Origin: Microbispora rosea subsp. aerata
Lineage (GTDB): Bacteria; Actinomycetota; Actinomycetes; Streptosporangiales; Streptosporangiaceae
Direction: 5' to 3'
Assembly: GCF_014647835.1 (NCBI RefSeq)
Contig: NZ_BMPY01000037.1
Location: forward strand, 1 to 64,000
DNA length: 64,000 bases
Shown here: positions 16,350 to 24,383 of the stretch, one piece after another
Layout of the letters: each line of letters begins with the position of its first letter
Position numbering within the stretch: the first letter of the stretch is position 1
Notes under the pieces: generated by a model
Databases searched by the model: none
What the model was told of the DNA's origin: nothing
Seen by the model: the letters and a program-made list of their open reading frames with translations, nothing else
Position numbers and translations under genes: made by a program

Positions 16350-17225
16350 TCAGCGCAGCTCGGTCCGCAGCTCGTGGGCGCCGTCGGCGCGGGTCAGCTC
16401 GTAGTAGAGGCGGTGTCCCCCGGGCACGGGCAGGATCGACAGGTAGCGCAGGCCTCCCCCGGCGTGCTCCGACTGGGCGATGGGGGCGGTGCCGGTGGCG
16501 GTGAGCGTGGACGGGTCGGGGCCGATGGCCACGCCCGTGCGCTCCTCGTAGTTCTCCTCCGCCGACGCGCGGCCGTCGTAGTAGGCGATGACGGTCTCGC
16601 CGCTGAAGGTGACCGCGGTCACCCGTACGCCGCGCGAGTCCCACTCGCCCGGCCGCCGGTCGAGCGCGGTCCCCTGCCAGACCCATTCGACGCCGTCGGT
16701 GCTGGTGGCGTAGTCGGTCACCATCTGGTCGGCCTCGTCGGGGTCCTCCAGGGGGTGGCAGGACGCCCACAGGTGCCATATGCCGCCGTGGTGGAGGATC
16801 ACCGGGTCCTTGACGCCGGTCTTGAGGTCGCCGGGCAGCACGACCCGCGCGTCGGCGGGGTCGAACTCGGCCGGTCCGGCGGCCTCGATCATCTCCACCC
16901 GCCAGTGCTTGGTGCCGTAGGTGGCGCAGCTCAGGTACAGGCGCCACCTGCCCTCCGGAGTCACCACGAGCGTCGGGCGCTCCAGCGACTCGGTCTTCAT
17001 CTCCTCTTTGGTGATCGTGTGGATCGTCTCGAACCGCTCGCCGTCGGCCGAGCGGGCGATCTCCACGGCGTACCCGCGTCCCTCGTCCACCGGCCGGCGC
17101 AGCCGGTAGGCCAGGTAGATCCATCCGTCCCGGCTCACCGCGCTGGGCGCGCCCGCCCAGAATCCGGGCCCGTCTCCGGGCGGAGGGACCGCGACGACTG
17201 ACCGTTCCGGCTTCGGTGCGAACAC
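16350..17225 (-). CDS. five-bladed beta-propeller glycosidase-like protein (GH43/GH130-like)
   Basis: This 291-aa cytoplasmic protein has the blade pattern of propeller glycosidases: WAGAPSAVSRDGWIYLAYR, ARSADGERFE, ESLERPTLVVTPEGRWRLYLS, VKDPVILHHGGIWHLWASC, and STDGVEWVWQG. Acidic residues in the RPTLV, KDPV and SRGVRVTAV segments could serve catalysis, but a specific GH family is not proved and a non-enzymatic propeller is possible. The GTG start at 17223-17225 has ACGGAGAAAAGTC directly upstream. The gene is divergent from gnd, so a link to sugar or pentose-phosphate metabolism is plausible but inferred. Confidence 0.65.
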   Translation of the reverse strand: MFAPKPERSVVAVPPPGDGPGFWAGAPSAVSRDGWIYLAYRLRRPVDEGRGYAVEIARSADGERFETIHTITKEEMKTESLERPTLVVTPEGRWRLYLSCATYGTKHWRVEMIEAAGPAEFDPADARVVLPGDLKTGVKDPVILHHGGIWHLWASCHPLEDPDEADQMVTDYATSTDGVEWVWQGTALDRRPGEWDSRGVRVTAVTFSGETVIAYYDGRASAEENYEERTGVAIGPDPSTLTATGTAPIAQSEHAGGGLRYLSILPVPGGHRLYYELTRADGAHELRTELR

Positions 17226-17354
17226 GACTTTTCTCCGTAGGTGCGCGAGGACGGTAGGCGGGCCGGCCCGATGTCCGGCCCTTCTTGGCTGTAGTGAATT
17301 ACCAGCGGCCCGGCGGGAGGCCAAGTGTCCTCGCCATCGGACGGCCATGTCTAT

Positions 17355-17383
17355 ACAAAACCCGCTAGCTTTGCGGGTTTTGT
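17355..17383. promoter_or_regulatory. palindrome between the divergent glycosidase-like and gnd genes
   Basis: The perfect 11-bp arms ACAAAACCCGC and GCGGGTTTTGT are separated by 7 nt (TAGCTTT). They lie in the 333-bp divergent intergenic region, which has no gene. The position suits an operator or a leader hairpin of gnd better than a terminator, since no transcript should end here. Confidence 0.55.
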
Positions 17384-17558
17384 CAGGATAAGGCAGCGGA
17401 GCCCCTGCTCGCGCCCCCGGCCTGCGGCGATACCGGGCGAACCCCTCAACCCGGGCGGCGCCGCCACGGCCCGGCGCGCCGGGGCCGGCCCGGGACAACG
17501 CGATCGGCGCCGCGGGACACGCCCACCCGCGCCGACCGCTCATCCCCCGGGGAGAGGT

Positions 17559-18992
17559 ATGACTTGGTACATGGACAAGGCAGATATCGGGGTGACCGGC
17601 CTGGCGACCATGGGCCGCAATCTCGCCCGGAACTTCGCCCGCCACGGTCACGTGGTCGCGGTGCACAACCGTACGGAAAGCCGTACGACCCGCTTCATGG
17701 AGGAGCACCGCGACGAGGGCGCGTTCCTGCCCGCGGGCACGATCGAGGAGTTCGTCGCCTCCCTCGAACGACCCCGCAAGGCGATCATCATGGTCAAGGC
17801 CGGAGCGCCCACCGACGCCGTGATCGAGGAGCTGGCCGCCGTCATGGAGCCCGGCGACATGATCATCGACGGTGGCAACGCCCACTACATGGACACCCGC
17901 CGCCGGGAGGCCGCGCTGCGGGAGCGGGGCATTCACTTCGTCGGCACGGGCATCTCGGGCGGCGAGGAGGGGGCGCTCAACGGCCCGAGCATCATGCCCG
18001 GCGGCGCTCCCGAGGCGTACGAGACGCTCGGCCCCCTGCTCGAGGACATCGCGGCCAAGGTCGACGGGGTGCCGTGCTGCGTGCATGTCGGCCCCGACGG
18101 CGCCGGCCACTTCGTCAAGATGGTGCACAACGGCATCGAGTACGCCGACATGCAGCTCATCGCCGAGTCCTACGACCTGCTCCGGCAGGCCCTGGGGCTG
18201 AGCCCCGAGGAGCTGTCCGAGGTGTTCCGCGACTGGAACCGCGGCGACCTGGAGTCGTACCTCATCGAGATCACCGCCGAGGTGCTCGGTCACACCGACG
18301 CCGCCACCGGCAGGCCGTTCGTGGACGTGGTGGTCGACCAGGCCGAGCAGAAGGGCACCGGCCGCTGGACCGTGCAGAGCGCGCTCGACCTCGGCGTCCC
18401 CGTCACCGGCATCGCCGAGGCGGTGTTCGCCCGGGCCCTGTCGGGGCACCCGGAGCAGCGGGCCGCCGCCCGTTCGCTCGCCGGCCCCTCCGGCACGGCC
18501 GGCGACTCCGGCCTCGTCGAGGACGTGCGGCGGGCGCTGTACGCCTCCAAGATCGTGGCGTACGCCCAGGGGTTCGACCAGATGGCCGCGGCGAGCGCGG
18601 AGTACGGCTGGAACCTCAAGCTGGGCTCGATGGCCACGATCTGGCGCGGCGGCTGCATCATCAGGGCGCGTTTCCTCGACCGGATCAGGGAGGCCTACGA
18701 CGCCGACCCGAACCTGCCGACGCTGCTGGTCGATCCCGCCTTCGCCCAGGCGCTGGAGGAGGCCCAGGAGTCATGGCGGCGGGTCGTGGCCACGGCGGCG
18801 ACGATCGGGGTGCCCACGCCGGGCTTCTCCTCGGCGCTCGCCTACTACGACGGGCTGCGCCGCGACCGGCTGCCCGCCGCGCTGCTGCAGGGGCTGCGCG
18901 ACTTCTTCGGCGCCCACACCTACCGGCGGGTCGACCGGGAGGGCTCCTTCCACACCGACTGGTCGGCGGACCGGACCGAGCGGCCCGCCTGA
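17559..18992 (+). CDS. gnd: 6-phosphogluconate dehydrogenase, decarboxylating
   Basis: This 477-aa enzyme converts 6-phosphogluconate to ribulose 5-phosphate with CO2 release and NAD(P) reduction. It has the nucleotide fold IGVTGLATMGRNLARN, the substrate motifs IIDGGNAHYMDT and GISGGEEGALNGPSIMPGG, and the catalytic Lys/Asn segment HFVKMVHNGIEYADMQ. Length fits the full-size dimeric form. The HNRT turn after the second strand suggests NADP. The ATG at 17559 has GGGGAGAGGT before it; a second in-frame ATG follows four codons later. It ends against a bidirectional hairpin shared with the convergent MFS gene. Confidence 0.95.
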   Translation: MTWYMDKADIGVTGLATMGRNLARNFARHGHVVAVHNRTESRTTRFMEEHRDEGAFLPAGTIEEFVASLERPRKAIIMVKAGAPTDAVIEELAAVMEPGDMIIDGGNAHYMDTRRREAALRERGIHFVGTGISGGEEGALNGPSIMPGGAPEAYETLGPLLEDIAAKVDGVPCCVHVGPDGAGHFVKMVHNGIEYADMQLIAESYDLLRQALGLSPEELSEVFRDWNRGDLESYLIEITAEVLGHTDAATGRPFVDVVVDQAEQKGTGRWTVQSALDLGVPVTGIAEAVFARALSGHPEQRAAARSLAGPSGTAGDSGLVEDVRRALYASKIVAYAQGFDQMAAASAEYGWNLKLGSMATIWRGGCIIRARFLDRIREAYDADPNLPTLLVDPAFAQALEEAQESWRRVVATAATIGVPTPGFSSALAYYDGLRRDRLPAALLQGLRDFFGAHTYRRVDREGSFHTDWSADRTERPA

Positions 18993-19002
18993 CCCCGGAA
19001 AG

Positions 19003-19039
19003 CGGTACGGCGCACGCCCGCGCGGGGTGCGCCGTACCG
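19003..19039. terminator. bidirectional terminator between gnd and the MFS gene
   Basis: A perfect 13-bp stem, CGGTACGGCGCAC / GTGCGCCGTACCG, has an 11-nt loop. It lies in the 85-bp gap between two convergent genes, so it can end both transcripts. Confidence 0.8.
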
Positions 19040-19077
19040 GCTCTCGATCGGGCCGGCCGTACCGGTCCTTGATCAGG

Positions 19078-20670
19078 TCACTCGAAGGCGGCGGCCACCG
19101 GCTCCGCCTTCTCGCCCGCGGCGGCGCCGGGTGCGCCGCCGCGCAGCGGGACGTGCTTGATGAAGGCGGCGATCACCGGGACCACCACGGCGAACACGAC
19201 CGACCACAGGAAGACCGTGGCGATGGTGTTGGCGAGCGCCTCCAGGAAGCCCGACTTCACCGCCGGCGGAAGGCTGTCGAGCACTTCCCGGTTGATCTGC
19301 CCGCCGCCGGAGCCGGCCATGGCGGCGGCGCCCGCGCCGAACTTGGCGGCGAGCTCGTCGGCGAGGCGGCTGTTGAAGACCGCGCCGAACAGCGAGATGC
19401 CGAACGAACCGCCGATGGAGCGGAAGAACGTGGAGGCGCTGCTGGCCACGCCGAGGTCCTTCTGCTCGACGCTGTTCTGCGCGATCAGCATCGTCGTCTG
19501 CATCAGGAAGCCCATGCCGAGGCCGAGGACGGCGATGTAGACGCCGGTCAGCCAGGGCGGGGTGTGCACGTCCTGCGTCGACAGCAGCCACATCCCGATG
19601 GCCATGATCACGCCGCCGATCACGGGGTAGCTCTTGTACTTGCCCGTCTTGGTGATCGCCCGGCCGACGAACAGCGACACGACCATCGACGAGGCCATCA
19701 TCGGCAGCAGGAGCAGACCGGAGTTGGTGGCCGTCGCGCCCTGCACGATCTGCTGGAACATCGGCAGGAAGGTGATCGCGCCGAACATCGCGAAGCCGAG
19801 CAGGAACCCGAGCACGTTGATCAGCGTGAAGTTGCGGTTGGCGAACACGTGCAGCGGCAGGATCGGCTCGGCCGCCTTGCGCTCGATGGGGATGAACACG
19901 ATCAGCGCGACGACCGCCAGCGCGGTCAGGCCCAGGATCTGCCAGGAGCCCCAGGGGTATCCGTGCTCCTGGCCGCCCCACGAGGTGATCAGCACGATCG
20001 CCGTGATGGCCACGGTCAGGACCGCCGCGCCGAGCCAGTCGATGCGGTGCTCGGTGCGGTGCCTGGGCAGGTGCAGCTTGAGGATCAGCCAGACCAGCGC
20101 CACGCCGCCGATCGGGAGGTTCACGTAGAACGCCCAGCGCCAGTCGAGGTTGTCGGTGATGAAACCGCCGACCAGGGGGCCCGCGATCATGGCGAGCGAC
20201 ATGATCGCGGCCATGATGCCCTGGTACTGACCCCGCTCGCGGGGCGGGACCAGGTCGCCGATGATCGACATCACGCCGACGATGAGCCCGCCGGCGCCGA
20301 GGCCCTGCAGCGCCCGGAAGGCGATCAGCTCGATCATGCCGTCGCCGGGGCCGCCGAACAGCGACGAGCCCGCCATGCCGCACAGCGCCGAGCCGACCAG
20401 GAAGATGACGATCGAGTTCAGGAAGATGTTCTTGCGGCCGTACAGGTCGCCGAGCTTGCCCCAGATCGGCGTGGACACCGTGGTGCCGAGCACGTACGCG
20501 GTGGTGACCCAGGTGAAGTACTCCAGGCCGTTGAGCTCCCCGACGATCCTCGGCATCGCCGTGCCGACGATCATGTTGTCCAGCATCGCCAGCATCATCG
20601 CCAGCATCAGGCCGGGTAAGACGATCATCACTTCCCGGGACCGGCCGGGCGCGGCCGCGGTCTCCGCCAT
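19078..20670 (-). CDS. MFS multidrug exporter, DHA2 (14-helix) family
   Basis: This 530-aa inner-membrane protein has about 14 hydrophobic segments. The DHA2 motifs are LAMLDNMIVGTAMPRIVGEL in helix 1, GKLGDLYGRKN in the first loop (motif A), and GPLVGGFITDNLDWRWAFYVNLPIG (motif C region). Proton-driven efflux of drugs or metabolites is typical. The ATG at 20668-20670 is preceded by AAAGGGGGCACC. The gene is divergent from a TetR regulator with an operator-like palindrome between them, the classic inducible-exporter arrangement. Confidence 0.93.
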   Translation of the reverse strand: MAETAAAPGRSREVMIVLPGLMLAMMLAMLDNMIVGTAMPRIVGELNGLEYFTWVTTAYVLGTTVSTPIWGKLGDLYGRKNIFLNSIVIFLVGSALCGMAGSSLFGGPGDGMIELIAFRALQGLGAGGLIVGVMSIIGDLVPPRERGQYQGIMAAIMSLAMIAGPLVGGFITDNLDWRWAFYVNLPIGGVALVWLILKLHLPRHRTEHRIDWLGAAVLTVAITAIVLITSWGGQEHGYPWGSWQILGLTALAVVALIVFIPIERKAAEPILPLHVFANRNFTLINVLGFLLGFAMFGAITFLPMFQQIVQGATATNSGLLLLPMMASSMVVSLFVGRAITKTGKYKSYPVIGGVIMAIGMWLLSTQDVHTPPWLTGVYIAVLGLGMGFLMQTTMLIAQNSVEQKDLGVASSASTFFRSIGGSFGISLFGAVFNSRLADELAAKFGAGAAAMAGSGGGQINREVLDSLPPAVKSGFLEALANTIATVFLWSVVFAVVVPVIAAFIKHVPLRGGAPGAAAGEKAEPVAAAFE

Positions 20671-20691
20671 GGTGCCCCCTTTGTACAAATT

Positions 20692-20713
20692 ACTTACCTG
20701 CCGACAGGCTAGT
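20692..20713. promoter_or_regulatory. probable TetR operator between the MFS and tetR genes
   Basis: This is a 22-bp imperfect palindrome of the form ACT-N2-CCTG-N-CG-N-CAGG-N2-AGT, with 8 of 11 symmetric pairs. It sits in the 102-bp divergent region, 22 bp upstream of the MFS start and 60 bp upstream of tetR. Two flanking elements are also present: TTTGTACAAA at 20680-20689, and ACTTG/CAAGT arms at 20737-20754 that lie after a TATTGT -10-like box (20727) facing tetR. Confidence 0.7.
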
Positions 20714-20772
20714 GCCCGAGGGACGGTATTGTCCTTACTTGCCGGCCGTCAAGTCATTAGGAACCAGCAGAT

Positions 20773-21333
20773 ATGGGTGCTCAGACCGATACGCGCAGTC
20801 GCATCCAGGATGTCGCGATCAAGCTCTTCACCGAGCAGGGGTACGAGGCGACGTCGCTCCGGGAGATAGCAGAGGCCCTCGGTGTGACCAAGGCGGCACT
20901 TTACTACCATTTCCGGACAAAAGAGGACATTGTCGCCAGCCTGATCGAAGACCGGATCAACACGCTGGACGAGCTGATCGCGTGGGCGCACCGGCACCCG
21001 CGTACGGCGGAGAACCGCCGGGAGCTGATCCGGCGCTACTGCGCGGCGATGACCCGCGGGCGCAACCACGAGATCATGCAGTTCATGGACCGCAACAAGA
21101 CGGCGTTGCAGGACCATGCCAAGGTCGGCCTGATGCGCGAGCGGATGGCCGAGCTGATGAGAGCGCTGTGCGAGCCGGACGACCCGCTGCCGGTGCGGCT
21201 CAGGCGCTCGATGGCGCTGTTCGCGATGCACGCCGCCTGGTTCGTCCTCCGCGACGAGCCGGCGACCGACGAGGAGCGGGCCGCGGCGGGGCTGCAGGTC
21301 GCGCTGGAATTGGCCGGCGACCAGAGGGATTGA
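20773..21333 (+). CDS. TetR-family transcriptional regulator
   Basis: This 186-aa repressor-type protein has an N-terminal helix-turn-helix (residues 5-50: DVAIKLFTEQGYEATSLREI, then ALGVTKAALYYHFRTKEDIV) followed by an all-helical ligand-binding domain. AGGAACC precedes the ATG at 20773. It is divergent from the MFS exporter and most likely represses it, possibly itself too. The ligand is unknown. The Ddn-like gene begins 27 bp after its stop and may be co-transcribed. Confidence 0.93.
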   Translation: MGAQTDTRSRIQDVAIKLFTEQGYEATSLREIAEALGVTKAALYYHFRTKEDIVASLIEDRINTLDELIAWAHRHPRTAENRRELIRRYCAAMTRGRNHEIMQFMDRNKTALQDHAKVGLMRERMAELMRALCEPDDPLPVRLRRSMALFAMHAAWFVLRDEPATDEERAAAGLQVALELAGDQRD

Positions 21334-21360
21334 TCCCCTCCTGCGGGGAAGGTGATCACC

Positions 21361-21762
21361 ATGCTTTTCGGAGAGGAACACGTCAAGCGCTATCTCGAGA
21401 CCGACGGCGCGGAGGGCCACGACTGGCAGGGCACCACGGTGGCCATCCTCACCACCAAGGGCCGCAAGTCGGGACAGCCGCGCAGCACCCCGCTGATCTA
21501 CCAGCCGTACGGCGACGCCTACCTGGTGGTCGCGTCCAAGGGCGGGGCCGACAAGCACCCGTCCTGGTACCTCAACCTCCAGGCCAACCCCGAGGTGGAG
21601 TTCCAGATCAAGGGGGACCGGTTCAAGGCCCGCGCCCGCACCGCGACCCCCGGGGAACGGCCGGACATGTGGCGGACCATGACCGCCACCTGGCCCGCGT
21701 ACGACGAGTACGCCACCAAGACCGACCGGGAGATCCCGGTCGTCGTCATCGAGCGCGTGTAG
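21361..21762 (+). CDS. nitroreductase family deazaflavin (F420)-dependent oxidoreductase, Ddn-like
   Basis: This 133-aa split-barrel protein belongs to the actinobacterial F420H2-dependent reductase family of mycobacterial Ddn. Visible hallmarks are ILTTKGRKSGQPRSTPLIY, YLVVASKGGADKHPSWYLNL and PEVEFQIKGDRFKARAR. Such enzymes reduce quinones or other small electrophiles. I chose the ATG at 21361 because GGGGAAGG is 9-10 bases upstream; a GTG at 21352 would overlap that site. It lies 27 bp downstream of tetR, so it may belong to the same stress regulon as the exporter (inference). Confidence 0.9.
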   Translation: MLFGEEHVKRYLETDGAEGHDWQGTTVAILTTKGRKSGQPRSTPLIYQPYGDAYLVVASKGGADKHPSWYLNLQANPEVEFQIKGDRFKARARTATPGERPDMWRTMTATWPAYDEYATKTDREIPVVVIERV

Positions 21763-21800
21763 GGCGTGGATCCCCCGGGACGTTCCGGGCGCCGGCGGCC

Positions 21801-22403
21801 TCAGCGGCCACCCGGCGCCCGGCCCGTCCCGTCGATGCGGCGCAGGTGGACGCGCTCCCCGTCCTGATCGAAGATGCTGAGGATCTCCACCGGGCCCTCG
21901 TGGGCGCCGATCGCGTGCGGGGTCATGGTGGAGAACTCGGCGGCGTCCCCCGCCCGCACCAGGATCGTGCGCTCGCCAAGCTGGAGACGGGCGGTGCCGG
22001 ACAGCACCGTGAACCACTCGCGACCGGGGTGCACCCTCAGTCCTTCGGCGTCGGCCGGCCGGTCGGGGGTGATGCGCAGCTTGGCCACGGTCACGCCGTG
22101 CAGGGACCGTTCGCGGGACAGAAGCCAGGTGGTCACGCCGCACGTCTGAGAGGGCTCCGGCCGGATCACGACGTCCTCGTCGTCGGCCGACTCCACGAGC
22201 TGGTCGATCGTGGTGCCGAGCGCCCGGGCGATCGGCACGAGCTGGTCGAGGGCGATCCTGCGGCGCCCGGTCTCGATGCGGCTCAGGTTCGACGGGCTGA
22301 TGTGGCAGCGCGCCGCGAGCGCGTCGAGAGACCAGCCACGCGCCAGCCGCAGGCCGCGGATGCGCTGCCGGACCACCCGGTCCACGTCGACTTCTTGCTC
22401 CAT
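21801..22403 (-). CDS. XRE-family regulator with C-terminal cupin domain
   Basis: This 200-aa protein has an N-terminal lambda-repressor-type HTH (residues 8-62: IRGLRLARGWSLDALAARC, then SPSNLSRIETGRRRIALD) and a C-terminal cupin barrel (residues 105-190: HPGREWFTVLSGTARLQLG and VRAGDAAEFSTMTPHAIGAH). Cupin-type XRE regulators usually sense a small metabolite. The ATG at 22401-22403 has TATACT seven bases upstream, consistent with a leaderless transcript. It is divergent from a methyltransferase gene, its likely target, with only 47 bp between the two starts. Confidence 0.92.
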   Translation of the reverse strand: MEQEVDVDRVVRQRIRGLRLARGWSLDALAARCHISPSNLSRIETGRRRIALDQLVPIARALGTTIDQLVESADDEDVVIRPEPSQTCGVTTWLLSRERSLHGVTVAKLRITPDRPADAEGLRVHPGREWFTVLSGTARLQLGERTILVRAGDAAEFSTMTPHAIGAHEGPVEILSIFDQDGERVHLRRIDGTGRAPGGR

Positions 22404-22450
22404 ACGCAAGAGTATATGCCGTAGGCGCATGGCGCGCCTAGCGTGAGGGC

Positions 22451-23281
22451 ATGACTCACGCTCACCGCCATCACCCCCACCCCGACGAGACGGAAGTGGC
22501 CGACACGCTGGACCTCGACGCGCGGGTGTTCGGCTCTCACCTGGACGACCTGACCGGCTGGCTCCGGCGGCACGCCCCCGCGCAGCCCCGCAGGATCGCC
22601 GACGTCGGAGCGGGCACCGGCGCCGGCAGCCTGGCGCTGGCGCGGCGCTTCACGACGGCCGAGATCGTCGCCGTCGACCGGTCGCCGGTGATGCTCGACC
22701 GGCTGCGCGCCGCCGCGCGGCGGCAGGGGCTCGGCGGACGGCTGCGGGCCGTGCAGGCCGACCTGGACGCCGCCTGGCCGCCGATCGGCGCCGTCGACGT
22801 CGTATGGGCGGCCTCCTCGATGCACCACCTGGCCGCCCCCGACCGGGTGCTGCGCGACATCCACGCGGCGATGAACCCCGGCGGCCTGCTGGCGGTCGTC
22901 GAGATGCACACGCTGCCGCGCTTCCTGCCCGATGACATCGGCGTGGGCCGTCCCGGCCTGGAGACCCGCTGCCACGAGGCGGCGGCGCGGGCGGGCTGGA
23001 ACGCCCACCCGGACTGGGGACGCCACATGGAACGGGCCGGTTTCGAGCCGATCGCCCGGCGGGCGTTCACCGTCGAGGGGGACCCCGCGACACCGGACGC
23101 CCGGCGCTACGCGCACACCTTCCTCGGCCGGCTGCGCTCGGCCCTCGACGGCCACCTCGCCTCAGACGATCTCGACGCCCTGGATCACCTGCTGAACGGC
23201 GACCACCCCGGCACGGCGCTCAACCGCCGCGATCTGATAGTGCGCGGCGGCCGCACCGTCTGGGCGGCCCGCCGCCCCTGA
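22451..23281 (+). CDS. class I SAM-dependent methyltransferase
   Basis: This 276-aa soluble protein begins with a His-rich stretch (THAHRHHPHPDE), then has the SAM fold: motif I RIADVGAGTGAGSLALA, an acidic strand-2 end in VAVDRSPVMLDRL, and motif post-I VQADLDAAWPPIGAVDVVWA followed by a histidine-containing helix SSMHHL. The substrate is unknown. The ATG at 22451 directly follows GTGAGGGC, and TAGCGT lies six bases before it, so it may be leaderless. It is divergent from the XRE-cupin gene, which probably controls it. Confidence 0.9.
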   Translation: MTHAHRHHPHPDETEVADTLDLDARVFGSHLDDLTGWLRRHAPAQPRRIADVGAGTGAGSLALARRFTTAEIVAVDRSPVMLDRLRAAARRQGLGGRLRAVQADLDAAWPPIGAVDVVWAASSMHHLAAPDRVLRDIHAAMNPGGLLAVVEMHTLPRFLPDDIGVGRPGLETRCHEAAARAGWNAHPDWGRHMERAGFEPIARRAFTVEGDPATPDARRYAHTFLGRLRSALDGHLASDDLDALDHLLNGDHPGTALNRRDLIVRGGRTVWAARRP

Positions 23282-23695
23282 ACGCCTGTCCCCGTACGGG
23301 TGGGCGGAAGGAATCGCCGAGGCCGCGCCGATGGCCGCCCAAGCGCACAGTGCGGAACGACTCGGCCTCGCCGGCGGCCGGCACGGCGCCGCCATCGGGT
23401 TGATCACCCGTGAGCCGGCGTGCCGGCCGGGGGTGGCCGCGCGCGGTCGCCGTTCGAGCGCGTGGCCGCGAGGCGCGGCGGGCGCAGGCCCCGGCTCCCT
23501 CATGACTTCCGGCATGACCCCGCCGAACGCGCCGCCCGGCGTGAGAGCGCACGCGCTGGAGCACGGTCAGGCCTCAGCCGTGGCCGAACGGCGGGCGGAG
23601 CGCCCGGAGGTGCCATGCTCCTGGCTCCGCCGTCCAGTGACGCGTGCGGCCGTCGGCGGTATCTTTCCCCGGTGATCCAGTGACGGGGAGGTTCC
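23282..23695. other. intergenic region, 414 bp, nothing recognised
   Basis: No frame here shows conserved sequence. The last 60 bp should hold the promoter and the GGGGAGGTTCC ribosome site of the rhomboid gene. Confidence 0.5.
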
Positions 23696-24367
23696 GTGAG
23701 CGACGGCCGCACCGCCGAGATCATGATCGCGGAGGCCCGGAAGGCCTTCTGGGTCATGGTCGGATTCCTGGCGCTGATCTGGGTGGTCCAGCTGGCCAAC
23801 TGGGCCTCGGACTACTCCCTCAGCTACAGCTACGGGATCAGGGCCTGGGACGTCGAGCGGCTGCCGGGGATCGTCTCCGCGCCGCTGCTGCACTGGAGCT
23901 GGGCGCACATCGAGGGCAACTCCGGGCCGCTGTTCATCTTCGGGTTCCTCGCCGCCTACCGGGGCGTACGGCGTTTCCTCGGCGTGACCGGGCTGATCGC
24001 CGTGGCCAGCGGGCTCGGCTCGTGGTTCACCGCCGACTCCTCCACGATCGGCGCGGGCGCGAGCGGGCTGGTGTTCGGCTACTTCGGGTACGTGCTCGTA
24101 CGCGGGGCCTTCGACCGGCACCTGATCGACATCGTCATCGGCCTGGTCATGGGCCTGTGCTTCGCCTACCAGTTCGCCGGGCTGCTGCCGGCCGAGGGCA
24201 TCGGCTGGCAGGCCCACGTCTTCGGCTTCGCGGGCGGCATCCTCGGCGGCTACCTGTTCCGCGACCGGCGGCCCAAGAGCACCACCGGCGGCGCCGCCCC
24301 CGGCGAGGCCGCCCCGCCCGGCTCCCGGGCCGCCCTGCTCAAGGAGATCGAAGACCTCGGCCTGTGA
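23696..24367 (+). CDS. rhomboid family intramembrane serine protease
   Basis: This 223-aa integral membrane protein has about six hydrophobic helices. The rhomboid catalytic elements are all present: the HxxxN pair H71 and N75 in HWSWAHIEGNS, the nucleophile Ser123 in GASGLVFGY, and the general base His174 in QAHVFGFAGG. It would cut transmembrane substrates within the membrane; the target is unknown. The GTG start at 23696 follows GGGGAGGTTCC. Its TGA forms one end of a hairpin shared with the convergent histidine kinase gene 13 bp away. Confidence 0.92.
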   Translation: MSDGRTAEIMIAEARKAFWVMVGFLALIWVVQLANWASDYSLSYSYGIRAWDVERLPGIVSAPLLHWSWAHIEGNSGPLFIFGFLAAYRGVRRFLGVTGLIAVASGLGSWFTADSSTIGAGASGLVFGYFGYVLVRGAFDRHLIDIVIGLVMGLCFAYQFAGLLPAEGIGWQAHVFGFAGGILGGYLFRDRRPKSTTGGAAPGEAAPPGSRAALLKEIEDLGL

Positions 24368-24383
24368 CCCCCGCACGGGGTCA
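24365..24383. terminator. hairpin built from both stop codons of convergent genes
   Basis: The perfect arms TGACCCC and GGGGTCA have a 5-nt loop. The outer ends are the TGA of the rhomboid gene and the reverse-strand TGA of the histidine kinase gene. It is a short stem, so termination strength is uncertain. Confidence 0.5.
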
